Shown: positions 6,545 to 12,880 of the stretch, in pieces
Layout: every line of letters starts with the position of its first letter
Position numbering within the stretch: the first letter of the stretch is position 1
Origin: an uncultured Flavobacteriales bacterium
GTDB lineage: Bacteria; Bacteroidota; Bacteroidia; Flavobacteriales_D; Sanyastnellaceae
Direction: 5' to 3'
Length of the DNA: 12,880 nucleotides
Assembly: GCA_938092195.1 (NCBI GenBank)
Contig: CALKHD010000059.1
Coordinates: 1-12,880 of the forward strand
The notes under the pieces: generated by a model
Database searches by the model: none
Seen by the model: the letters and a program-made list of their open reading frames with translations, nothing else
What the model was told of the DNA's origin: nothing
Program-made: the position numbers and the translations under genes

Positions 6545-7231
6545 TTAACCCGACAAACCTGACCGCGCTGCCAGCATGGGCACGAACGCAAAGGTCCCGT
6601 GTGTTTGCTTCGTGAACGTGCCTTCATCAACACGGCACACTTCGGTCATTGTTTGCTTTCCTTCTCCTGCCGAGGCGTCATCCAAAGGAATGATGAGCTT
6701 TCCTCCAATGGCCAACTGACCCAACAAGGCTTCGGGAATGTGAGGGGCTCCGCATGTCACCAAGATTCCATCAAACGGGGCAAATGCCTTCTTGCCCTTG
6801 TAGCCATCGCCGTAATAGCAATGCGCCCGGTATCCCAACCGCTTCAAAAACGGAGTGGTCCTGTCGTACAGGTCCTTTTGCCGCTCAATGCTGTGCACCT
6901 TGAAGCCCATGGCCACTAACACGGCGCACTGGTATCCACTGCCTGTGCCAATTTCCAAAACCTTGGCTCCGGCAGGAAGTCCAAGCAACTCCGTTTGCCT
7001 CGCCACCGTGAATGGGTGACTGATGGTTTGCCCTGCTCCGATTCGGAAGGCCTTGTTGTCGTAAGCAAAATGCACGAAAGCGTCGTCCATGAAATGGTGG
7101 CGCGGCACCCGATCCATGGCATCCAACACCCCCTCGTCGGCAATGCCCATCTCCCTCAATTTGCCCAGCAGGGCCTTTCTCAGGCCTTTGTGCCGGTAGG
7201 TGTCTTTGAGGTTGGCTGCAGGGGTGGACAT
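6545..7231 (-). CDS. pcm: Protein-L-isoaspartate O-methyltransferase
   Basis: This 228-residue protein is of usual length for the family (about 210-230). The enzyme transfers a methyl group from S-adenosylmethionine to the alpha-carboxyl of L-isoaspartyl residues, starting repair of age-damaged proteins in the cytoplasm. Visible family motifs are RVPRHHFM (41-48), AYDNKAFRIGAGQTISHP (56-73; the GQTIS substrate-binding loop), the Rossmann SAM site VLEIGTGSGYQ (91-101), the acidic residue ending strand 2 (IER, 115-117), FDGILVTCGAP (153-163) and GGKLIIPL (176-183). The gene stands alone: it is convergent with the protease gene (2 bp between stop codons) and divergent from the oxidoreductase gene. 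The ATG at 7231 gives the expected N-terminus. Confidence 0.95.
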   Translation of the reverse strand: MSTPAANLKDTYRHKGLRKALLGKLREMGIADEGVLDAMDRVPRHHFMDDAFVHFAYDNKAFRIGAGQTISHPFTVARQTELLGLPAGAKVLEIGTGSGYQCAVLVAMGFKVHSIERQKDLYDRTTPFLKRLGYRAHCYYGDGYKGKKAFAPFDGILVTCGAPHIPEALLGQLAIGGKLIIPLDDASAGEGKQTMTEVCRVDEGTFTKQTHGTFAFVPMLAARSGLSG

Positions 7232-7334
7232 GGGCTTTCGAATTTATACGTTGTTCACACCGGGATTCGATGTGGAAATCACGCCTTGCCAACATGCGGC
7301 CGGGGGGAAGCGAAGCGGGTACATTCGTTGCCCC
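7232..7334. promoter_or_regulatory. Divergent intergenic region between pcm and the oxidoreductase gene
   Basis: These 103 bp must hold both promoters unless transcripts start inside genes. Plus strand: TTG (7296-7298), a 21-base spacer and TACATTCG (7320-7327), one mismatch from the Bacteroidota TAnnTTTG element. Minus strand: TAAATTCG (7246-7239), the same one-mismatch variant, without a clear upstream TTG. If real, both would put transcription starts within a few bases of the start codons, giving very short leaders. A run of six G's lies at about 7303-7308. The match quality is modest. Confidence 0.3.
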
Positions 7335-8351
7335 ATGTCTCAGTCCCTTCGCATCGGTGTTCTCGGCGCTGGCCATCTCGGCCGGATCCACCTTCGGTGC
7401 CTGCAATCCTTGTCTTCTAAGTGGACTTTGGCCGGTCATTTCGATCCGGATCCAAAGTCGAATGAAGCCGTCTCAACTTTGGCTGCGGAAGAAAATTGGG
7501 GAACCCCTTCATCCGCATTCGACTCGGCCGCGGCTTTGATTGATGCGGTGGACGCTGTGGCGATTGTCACGCCCACCCAGCATCATGTTCAGTTGGCCGA
7601 GCAAGTCTTGAAGGCTGGGCGTCACTGCTTCATTGAAAAGCCGGTCGCCAACTCCTATTCCGACGCGGAGCGCCTCATCGCCTTGCGCGATCAAGCCGGC
7701 AAGGTGGTGCAAGTGGGCCATGTGGAGCGGTTCAACCCCGCCTTTCAAGCGACCCGCCTGCAACTGGACCGGCCCCGATTCATCGAGGCCCACCGTTTGG
7801 CGCAGTTCAATCCGCGTGGACTGGATGTCTCCGTGGTCTTCGACCTGATGATCCACGACATCGACTTGGCGCTTCACGCCATGGGCAGCGAAGTGACCCG
7901 GGTGGCCGCCAACGGCGTGGCCGTGGTCGGAGACAGTGTTGACATTGCCAACGCGCGCCTAGAGTTCGCCTCCGGAGCGGTGGCCAACCTGACGGCGAGC
8001 AGGGTCAGTCTGTCTCCCATGAGAAAGGTGCGCCTGTTTCAACCCGACGCCTACCTGTCAGTGGACCTGCTCAACCGAAAGGCCCAAGTGGTGAAGCTCG
8101 AAGACGTGGCTGCAGGGCAAGAGCGAGACCCCTACGGAATGTACTTGGACGTGCCAGGCAAGACCGCCCGCCGTCTTCACATCGAAGAACCCGACATCAG
8201 CGAGGCCAATGCCATCGCCGACGAACTCGCGGATTTTCATGCCGCCTGCACCGGCACCGCGCCCTGCCAAGTCTCCCTCGAGGATGGTCTGGCCGCGTTG
8301 CGCGTGGCGCAGGACATCATGAACCGCATCAAAGACTCCCACCCATCATGA
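7335..8351 (+). CDS. Gfo/Idh/MocA family NAD(P)-dependent oxidoreductase
   Basis: This 338-residue cytoplasmic protein starts at the ATG at 7335, which gives a clean Rossmann start MSQSLRIGVLGAGHLGRIH. The reading frame is open upstream to an ATG at 7200 but that extension has no family character and overlaps the pcm start. Motifs: dinucleotide-binding GAGHLG (11-16), VTPTQHH (78-84), the family signature IEKP (100-103), GHVERFNPA (128-136) and DLMIHDIDL (170-178), whose His/Asp pair (H174, D175) lies where catalytic residues are found. The GHVERFNPA and LMIHDIDL combination resembles sugar-nucleotide dehydrogenases such as the UDP-GlcNAc 3-dehydrogenase type used for amide-linked lipid A. 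The substrate cannot be settled from sequence and no partner aminotransferase is in the window. The stop overlaps the DUF4494 start as ATGA. Confidence 0.9.
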   Translation: MSQSLRIGVLGAGHLGRIHLRCLQSLSSKWTLAGHFDPDPKSNEAVSTLAAEENWGTPSSAFDSAAALIDAVDAVAIVTPTQHHVQLAEQVLKAGRHCFIEKPVANSYSDAERLIALRDQAGKVVQVGHVERFNPAFQATRLQLDRPRFIEAHRLAQFNPRGLDVSVVFDLMIHDIDLALHAMGSEVTRVAANGVAVVGDSVDIANARLEFASGAVANLTASRVSLSPMRKVRLFQPDAYLSVDLLNRKAQVVKLEDVAAGQERDPYGMYLDVPGKTARRLHIEEPDISEANAIADELADFHAACTGTAPCQVSLEDGLAALRVAQDIMNRIKDSHPS

Positions 8352-8905
8352 CAAGAAATTGGTTTACCTGTGTCGTCAAATACATCCGCCCGGGCGTAGA
8401 CGGCAGCGAAGAGAAAACAACCGACCAGCTCCTGCTGGACGCGTACACCTACACCGAAGCCGAAGCCCGTTTGGTGGGCATCGTGACCGACGTGTGCACG
8501 GGCCCCTTCGAGGTCAAGTCCATCACCAAGAGCAACTACGCCGAAGTGGTCCGCTTTGACACTGGAGACAAGTGGTTCCGTGTGAAGGTGGCCCTAACCA
8601 GCTTTGACGAGCGCAGCGGAAAAGAAAAGGAAGCCAATCAGTTCTTCCTCTTTAGCGCAGACGACGTGAAGGATGCCTATGACAAGACCCGCGAGTACCT
8701 CAAGGGGTCGGGCATCGGCTTTGTGATTCCCGCCATCAACTACACCAAAATCAGCGAGATCTACCCCCAAAGTGAGGAGGGCTCAACGAACATGACGGCT
8801 GCAGATGGATACGGCGCCGTGCCCGCCGACCACCCCTCCATCGCCAAGCCAGAAGAAGACCTGGTCCCTGCAGGGGTCGATCCGGATACGGGCGAGGTCA
8901 ACTGA
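8348..8905 (+). CDS. DUF4494 family protein
   Basis: The protein has 185 residues. Residues ~4-140 match DUF4494, a family I know mainly from Bacteroidota and without assigned function: WFTCVVKYIR (5-14), the TEAEAR segment (36-41), GPFEVKSITKSNYAEV (52-67), KWFRVKVALTSFDE (75-88) and IPAINYTKISEIYP (127-140). Residues 141-185 are a Ser/Asp/Glu/Pro-rich tail that looks disordered. There is no signal peptide or membrane segment, so it is cytoplasmic. Translation probably follows termination of the oxidoreductase gene through the ATGA overlap, which suggests coordinated amounts. It converges with the helicase gene, leaving 34 bp with no clear terminator hairpin. Confidence 0.88.
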   Translation: MTRNWFTCVVKYIRPGVDGSEEKTTDQLLLDAYTYTEAEARLVGIVTDVCTGPFEVKSITKSNYAEVVRFDTGDKWFRVKVALTSFDERSGKEKEANQFFLFSADDVKDAYDKTREYLKGSGIGFVIPAINYTKISEIYPQSEEGSTNMTAADGYGAVPADHPSIAKPEEDLVPAGVDPDTGEVN

Positions 8906-8939
8906 AGGCACGCGTCTACCTCACCAGCGCAGCCTGTCG

Positions 8940-10856
8940 TCAACTCCACTCCCAACAGGAGCGGTAGGCGCCCGTGGATTCGCAGTGTTGGGTGAAATCG
9001 GCGTAGAAGCGGTCGTTGCCCAAGGTGGCGCTGTCTCCGATCACCAGCAGGTGCATCTTTGCGCGGGTCATGGCCACGTTCATACGGCGGTGCTCCGACA
9101 GAAAGCCCACCGTCCCCTCCTCATTAGAGCGGGTCAGGCCAATGACCATGATGTCGCGCTCCTGGCCTTGGAATCCATCCACTGTTTGGATGGTGAGGCG
9201 ACCTTCCGAGGCCACGCGCTCTGCACGCAGCAGGTCTTCGAGCAAGGTGACTTGGGCGCGGTAAGGGGCAATGACGCCAAGGGTGGCCTGTGGATGGGAT
9301 GCCATGAGCTCACGGACCCGATCGACGGCAAAAGCGGCCTCCTCAGGGTTGCTCACACTGGCGTGGGAACGCCCCGTGGTGTCGGCTTGGGGATTGGCCC
9401 GCTCTTCGTCCCATCCACGACCGGCCGTGTCGATGAAGGTCAATGGCGGGAGATTGCCCAAGGTCTCGTGGGCCACGGCATCGGCCGCGAGAAGTTGGCC
9501 CCCGTAAAACACCCGGTTGGGGTAGGCCATGATGTCGGCATGCATCCTGTACTGCGTGTCGAGCAGGTGCACGTTGCGGTCGCGTTCGATCGCCTTTTCC
9601 AGCAAACTGACCGCCAGCCCCGCCTTGATGGCCGCTGGGTTCTTGACCGTGGGCGGCAACTGGGCAGCATCTCCCGCCAACACCACCCTTTCCGCCGAGC
9701 GAATCGGGATCCAAGCAGCCGGCTCCAGCGATTGACCCGCTTCGTCCAAGACCACCGTTCCAAACCGACGGCCGCGCAGCATCCTGTCGGCTGCCCCCAC
9801 CAAGGTGCAACACACCACTTCTGAAGCCTCCACGGCACGCTCGGCCAAGAAGCCTTCCAATCGGTCCGCTTCCTTGCGCAGCTCGCGCGCTTCGGCATAG
9901 GCGGCCCGACGGGCGGCCCTTTGCTCTGGACCAAACGACCGAAATGCTTTCTCTGCCTCTCGCGCGGCTTCTTCGGCTTGTCGGCGATAGGCTTTGACTT
10001 GTTTATGGTCGGGATCGGCTGCCACCAGGCGGTCCAGGGTCCTGTCGACCACAGCGGGATCCACCCTCATGGGGTGTCCAATCCGGACGACCTTGAGGCC
10101 CACTGCACCCAAACGCTCCACCAACAAGTCCGCTGCGGCATTGGACGGCGTGGCACACATCACGCGCTCGCCCCTGCGCACCAAAGACTTAACGAGCTGC
10201 ACCAAGGTGGTGGTCTTGCCTGTTCCCGGCGGGCCGTGCAATGTGGTCACCTCGGCGGCGCTCAGAGCGTGGGCCACAGCGCGGTTTTGAGAGGCGTTCA
10301 ACTGCGGATGCTCAAAAACGGCAGGCTCGGTGGGCTCTGGTTCAGCAAATCCCAACAGCACCTCTCTGAGTGCTGCGAGCCGACTCGGCTTTCCATCCCG
10401 GCCGGCATTGAGCACGTCGGACAAGGCCCGGGCCATCTCTTTGAAGCTGCGCTCGTCGAAACGGGCGTCCATGACCCAAGCCCTGTGGGTGGCTTGATCG
10501 GGGATTTCTTCGCCGTCCAAGACCACCTCGGCGTCCATGCCCCGCGCGGACCTTACAATGCCGCGGTATGAAGCGGTTTCGCCTTTGCCGTCGTCCGAAG
10601 TGAGCTGGACAGCAGAACCCGACCTAAATGCACCCGGCGCGCCGGACTCGCCTGTCAATTCCAAAGTGGGCCTGCCCCCCAAAGTGAAGGACGTCCGGTT
10701 CACCCGAACGGGGGCCCAAGTCAATCCTTCTGCTTTGCGGCTGGCCACAGGCTGCCCCTCCAAAATGGAAGCGTACCTGGACTCTTCTGCACGGTGTTCC
10801 AGCACGAGCGCCTCGGCCAATGCGGAAACCTCCGCGATGCTGTCGCGGTGTGCCAT
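8940..10856 (-). CDS. UPF1/IGHMBP2-like superfamily 1B DNA/RNA helicase
   Basis: This 638-residue protein carries all the main SF1 helicase motifs: Q-like NASQNRAV (187-194), Walker A GPPGTGKTT (208-216), Ia-region CATPSNAAADLLVERL (234-249), motif II DEAGQ (371-375; DEAG as in the UPF1 group), III LAGDAAQLPPT (393-403), IV-region DTQYRMH (433-439), V TVDGFQGQERD (558-568) and VI RRMNVAMTRAK (590-600). An N-terminal beta-rich region (~40-130) fits the UPF1/IGHMBP2 1B domain. A charged helical stretch (~285-345), rich in Ala, Arg and Glu, is probably the stalk. Length and motif set indicate an intact ATP-driven 5'-to-3' helicase; whether it acts on DNA or RNA is open. It lies 5 bp downstream of the type B adhesin-like gene and is probably co-transcribed with it. 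Confidence 0.93.
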   Translation of the reverse strand: MAHRDSIAEVSALAEALVLEHRAEESRYASILEGQPVASRKAEGLTWAPVRVNRTSFTLGGRPTLELTGESGAPGAFRSGSAVQLTSDDGKGETASYRGIVRSARGMDAEVVLDGEEIPDQATHRAWVMDARFDERSFKEMARALSDVLNAGRDGKPSRLAALREVLLGFAEPEPTEPAVFEHPQLNASQNRAVAHALSAAEVTTLHGPPGTGKTTTLVQLVKSLVRRGERVMCATPSNAAADLLVERLGAVGLKVVRIGHPMRVDPAVVDRTLDRLVAADPDHKQVKAYRRQAEEAAREAEKAFRSFGPEQRAARRAAYAEARELRKEADRLEGFLAERAVEASEVVCCTLVGAADRMLRGRRFGTVVLDEAGQSLEPAAWIPIRSAERVVLAGDAAQLPPTVKNPAAIKAGLAVSLLEKAIERDRNVHLLDTQYRMHADIMAYPNRVFYGGQLLAADAVAHETLGNLPPLTFIDTAGRGWDEERANPQADTTGRSHASVSNPEEAAFAVDRVRELMASHPQATLGVIAPYRAQVTLLEDLLRAERVASEGRLTIQTVDGFQGQERDIMVIGLTRSNEEGTVGFLSEHRRMNVAMTRAKMHLLVIGDSATLGNDRFYADFTQHCESTGAYRSCWEWS

Positions 10857-10861
10857 TTGAC

Positions 10862-12880
10862 TTACTGTCGGCTCCTGAGGATCTGCAGCGACCCCACGTA
10901 GCGGAAACCTTCTCCCATTGGGGTGATGACACCATCGTGCTCGATGTCTTCCAAGGGAAGCGAATATGAATTGATGTCCAAGGTGAGGTAATACACCCCG
11001 CCTGCAACCTCGTTTTCATCTGGAGACCACGTGTTTTCGTAATCCCGCTCGTAATGAATCAGCTCGCCCCAACGGTTGTAGACCGAAATGGTCGGACCGA
11101 GCGTGCTGATGGCATTGCCTTCGATTTCGAATGCGTCATTTTCACCGTCGGCATTGGGTGTAAACACGTTGGGAATGCTCTCAATGGCACAGGGACCAAA
11201 ATTGACGTCGAAGCTCATCGCGTCTTCCCCGATACACGGAGGAGCCATGCTCACCGTCACGCTGTAAGTGTCAGTGTTGGTGACCGTGAGGCTGCTTCCG
11301 GTTTGGTTGGGAAGCAGTCCATTCACGCCTGAACTCCATTCAAAAACCAAGTCCCATTCAGAGGGTGCCAATACCGGCACCAAAATGTGATCATCGCCGA
11401 TGCAAAGGCCAAACAACTCCTCATCCGGGCCCAAAACGGGTGGGGCATAAATGCCAACAGGCACGGTCGCACTGGCCAGGCATTCGTCGATGTCTCCACC
11501 GGTCATGTTCATGGTCACGGTCACATTCACAGGAGAGTTCAAGCCGTCCACGCTTGCCGTGGCCCCCGAATTGCTCCCGCCTCCTGGCGTCACATTTCCA
11601 CCGGTGGTCTCCCACGTCCAATCCACATTCAAATTGGCGGGCACCTCTGCAGTCGTGGCGGTTAAGCCCACTGGCACCCCGCACCAATTGTCTGCGGCCG
11701 TGAGGTCCACCTCTGGAGCGGGCTCCACCGTCACCACCATGGTGTCAGAAGCCGTGCAGCCAAAGTCATTGGTGGTGGTATACACATACTCAAAGGTTCC
11801 CGCATTGGTCGGCAGAATGGCGATGTCATTGCAATCGCCTCCATCGTCCACAATGAATGGCCCCGTCCAAAAAGAGGAATCGCAATCGGCTCCAATCTCT
11901 GGGGTGAATACAATCGGGTCAGGATAAAGCTCTGGATCAAAATTGATGTACCAGTCAAAAATAAACCCGTTGTCCGACCCCCAGCTGTCGCACACCTCCA
12001 CTGTCCAAGTGCCGTTGAGCGGACAGCCCTCGAGCAAGGTCCAAGGCTGATCGCTCTCATAGGTGCCGCTTGGAAGTGTCCCGCCTGCGTTGTCGGCCCA
12101 AGTGCCATTGGTCGCATCTGGCGCCCAGAAATAATCGAAGCCCACCCCAGGGTCGTCGGGTTGCGCATCCACGTCTACCGGCACACCCAAGAAGGTGCCT
12201 CCACCGCCTTGTTGGTGGACACCCATGGAACTTCCGTCTGGACAAATGAAGGTGACCGTCAAATCCCCCATGAAGCTGTGCTCGAAATTGATGAAGAAAT
12301 TCTCGAAGTCTTCTTCAGACTCAATGGCTTGCCCTGAATTGAATGCGGTAAACACAATTGAAGAGCTGAAACATTGGGTTTGATCGTCCGGGATGAACAG
12401 ACCTCCACCCAAATCCACTTCTGGTGCATTGTCGTAGGTGATGCCTTGGGCTACTCCATTCACTTCATATTCCTCACCGGAGCAAATCTGAAGGTTTTGG
12501 GTGGTGCCTTCGAAACTGGTGGGCGTTGACACCAAGACCAAGTGGTCCACCAAATTGTTGTTGGTGCACTCGTTGTTGTCGACCAAAAACAGCTGGACAT
12601 TGTAAGCGCCTGGCTCGTCAAACACATGGGTCACTTCGGGTCCCGACGCGTCTGTTTCTCCATCGTCAAAGACCCATTCCCATTCCGCAATCAAAAAATC
12701 TTCGGCAGCGGTGGATCCTGTCCCATCGAATTGAATCTCCTCCCCCGCACAAATCTGAAGCGGCACGGTTTCCACTGCACCATCGATGGTGGTTACCACA
12801 TTGGCCACGGGTCGAATGCAAGGCTCTTCGCACGTCACTTCTGCTGTCCAGTTGGAATTCTCAGTGGCATCCGAAGTGAA
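10862..12880 (-). CDS. Large multidomain secreted protein with T9SS type B (gliding motility-associated) C-terminal domain, 5' end missing
   Basis: The frame is open to the right edge, so the visible 672 residues are the C-terminal part of a longer protein. The first visible residues (FTSDATENSNWTAEVTC) look like the end of a CUB-like domain. A PKD-type domain follows (~39-119; AEWEWVFDDGE and THVFDEPGAYNVQLFL). Residues ~170-319 resemble a proprotein-convertase P domain (HSFMGDLTVTFICPDGSS; NGTWTVEVCDSWGSDNGFI). Further Ig/PKD-like segments follow, with repeated short motifs such as FEYVYTTTNDFGCTASDT and LTVTNTDTYSVTV. The final ~105 residues form a type B domain: IPNVFTPNADGENDAFEI, VYNRWGELI and GGVYYLTL. 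T9SS type B domains direct export and surface attachment. The visible fragment is probably an adhesin- or matrix-like protein; any enzymatic domain would lie outside the window. Confidence 0.9.
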   Translation of the reverse strand, partial: FTSDATENSNWTAEVTCEEPCIRPVANVVTTIDGAVETVPLQICAGEEIQFDGTGSTAAEDFLIAEWEWVFDDGETDASGPEVTHVFDEPGAYNVQLFLVDNNECTNNNLVDHLVLVSTPTSFEGTTQNLQICSGEEYEVNGVAQGITYDNAPEVDLGGGLFIPDDQTQCFSSSIVFTAFNSGQAIESEEDFENFFINFEHSFMGDLTVTFICPDGSSMGVHQQGGGGTFLGVPVDVDAQPDDPGVGFDYFWAPDATNGTWADNAGGTLPSGTYESDQPWTLLEGCPLNGTWTVEVCDSWGSDNGFIFDWYINFDPELYPDPIVFTPEIGADCDSSFWTGPFIVDDGGDCNDIAILPTNAGTFEYVYTTTNDFGCTASDTMVVTVEPAPEVDLTAADNWCGVPVGLTATTAEVPANLNVDWTWETTGGNVTPGGGSNSGATASVDGLNSPVNVTVTMNMTGGDIDECLASATVPVGIYAPPVLGPDEELFGLCIGDDHILVPVLAPSEWDLVFEWSSGVNGLLPNQTGSSLTVTNTDTYSVTVSMAPPCIGEDAMSFDVNFGPCAIESIPNVFTPNADGENDAFEIEGNAISTLGPTISVYNRWGELIHYERDYENTWSPDENEVAGGVYYLTLDINSYSLPLEDIEHDGVITPMGEGFRYVGSLQILRSRQ

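Noticed and set aside
7200..7334. 45-codon N-terminal extension of the oxidoreductase from an ATG at 7200
   Set aside because: It overlaps the pcm start, carries no Rossmann-fold sequence, and the fold begins immediately after the ATG at 7335.
8805..9824. 339-codon open frame on the plus strand
   Set aside because: It is antisense to the helicase, whose conserved motifs prove the minus-strand frame, and its product shows no family motif. Long antisense frames are expected in GC-rich genes.
12836..12838. GTG codon as start of the adhesin-like gene
   Set aside because: The frame is open to the window edge with CUB-like sequence before it and no signal peptide after it, so the gene begins outside the window.

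Overview
The window looks like a chromosomal segment of a fairly GC-rich member of the Bacteroidota, probably a marine or aquatic Flavobacteriales/Cryomorphaceae-like organism. The clues are secreted proteins with type IX secretion (T9SS) C-terminal domains of both type A and type B, the Bacteroidota-typical family DUF4494, Cys-rich 'ACNxxP...DDGTC' modules, and the absence of clear Shine-Dalgarno sequences. The lineage is inferred from protein families only. Coding density is very high. I see no rRNA, convincing tRNA, mobile element or CRISPR array, and no gene-free stretch longer than 300 bases.

Layout. 1-97 is a short non-coding end holding one imperfect hairpin. 98-3084 (minus) is a two-gene unit: a YHYH-domain secreted protein followed, through an ATGA overlap, by a secreted protein with delta-60-type repeats; both end in T9SS type A domains. 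3126-6542 (plus) holds a short TraR/DksA-type zinc-finger protein, a YciO-family protein, and a large secreted metzincin protease. 6545-7231 (minus) is the protein-repair methyltransferase Pcm, ending 2 bp from the protease gene. 7335-8905 (plus) is a Gfo/Idh/MocA oxidoreductase coupled by an ATGA overlap to a DUF4494 gene. 8940-12880 (minus) holds a UPF1/IGHMBP2-like superfamily 1 helicase preceded, 5 bp upstream, by the 3' part of a large multidomain secreted protein with a type B (gliding-motility-associated) C-terminal domain. That gene runs off the right edge.

How the genes relate. Four of the ten genes encode exported proteins: a YHYH protein, a delta-60 repeat protein, a protease and a large adhesin-like protein. 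The other six are housekeeping or regulatory: transcription-factor-like zinc finger, YciO, protein repair, sugar-nucleotide-type dehydrogenase, DUF4494 and helicase. The exported proteins use three different C-terminal architectures. The protease stands out because it has no recognisable T9SS domain and instead ends in two equal-length Cys-rich/EF-hand modules. I see no defence system or clearly new multi-gene system. The best leads are the protease's C-terminal modules, the coupled Gfo/Idh/MocA-DUF4494 pair and the coupled YHYH-delta-60 pair.
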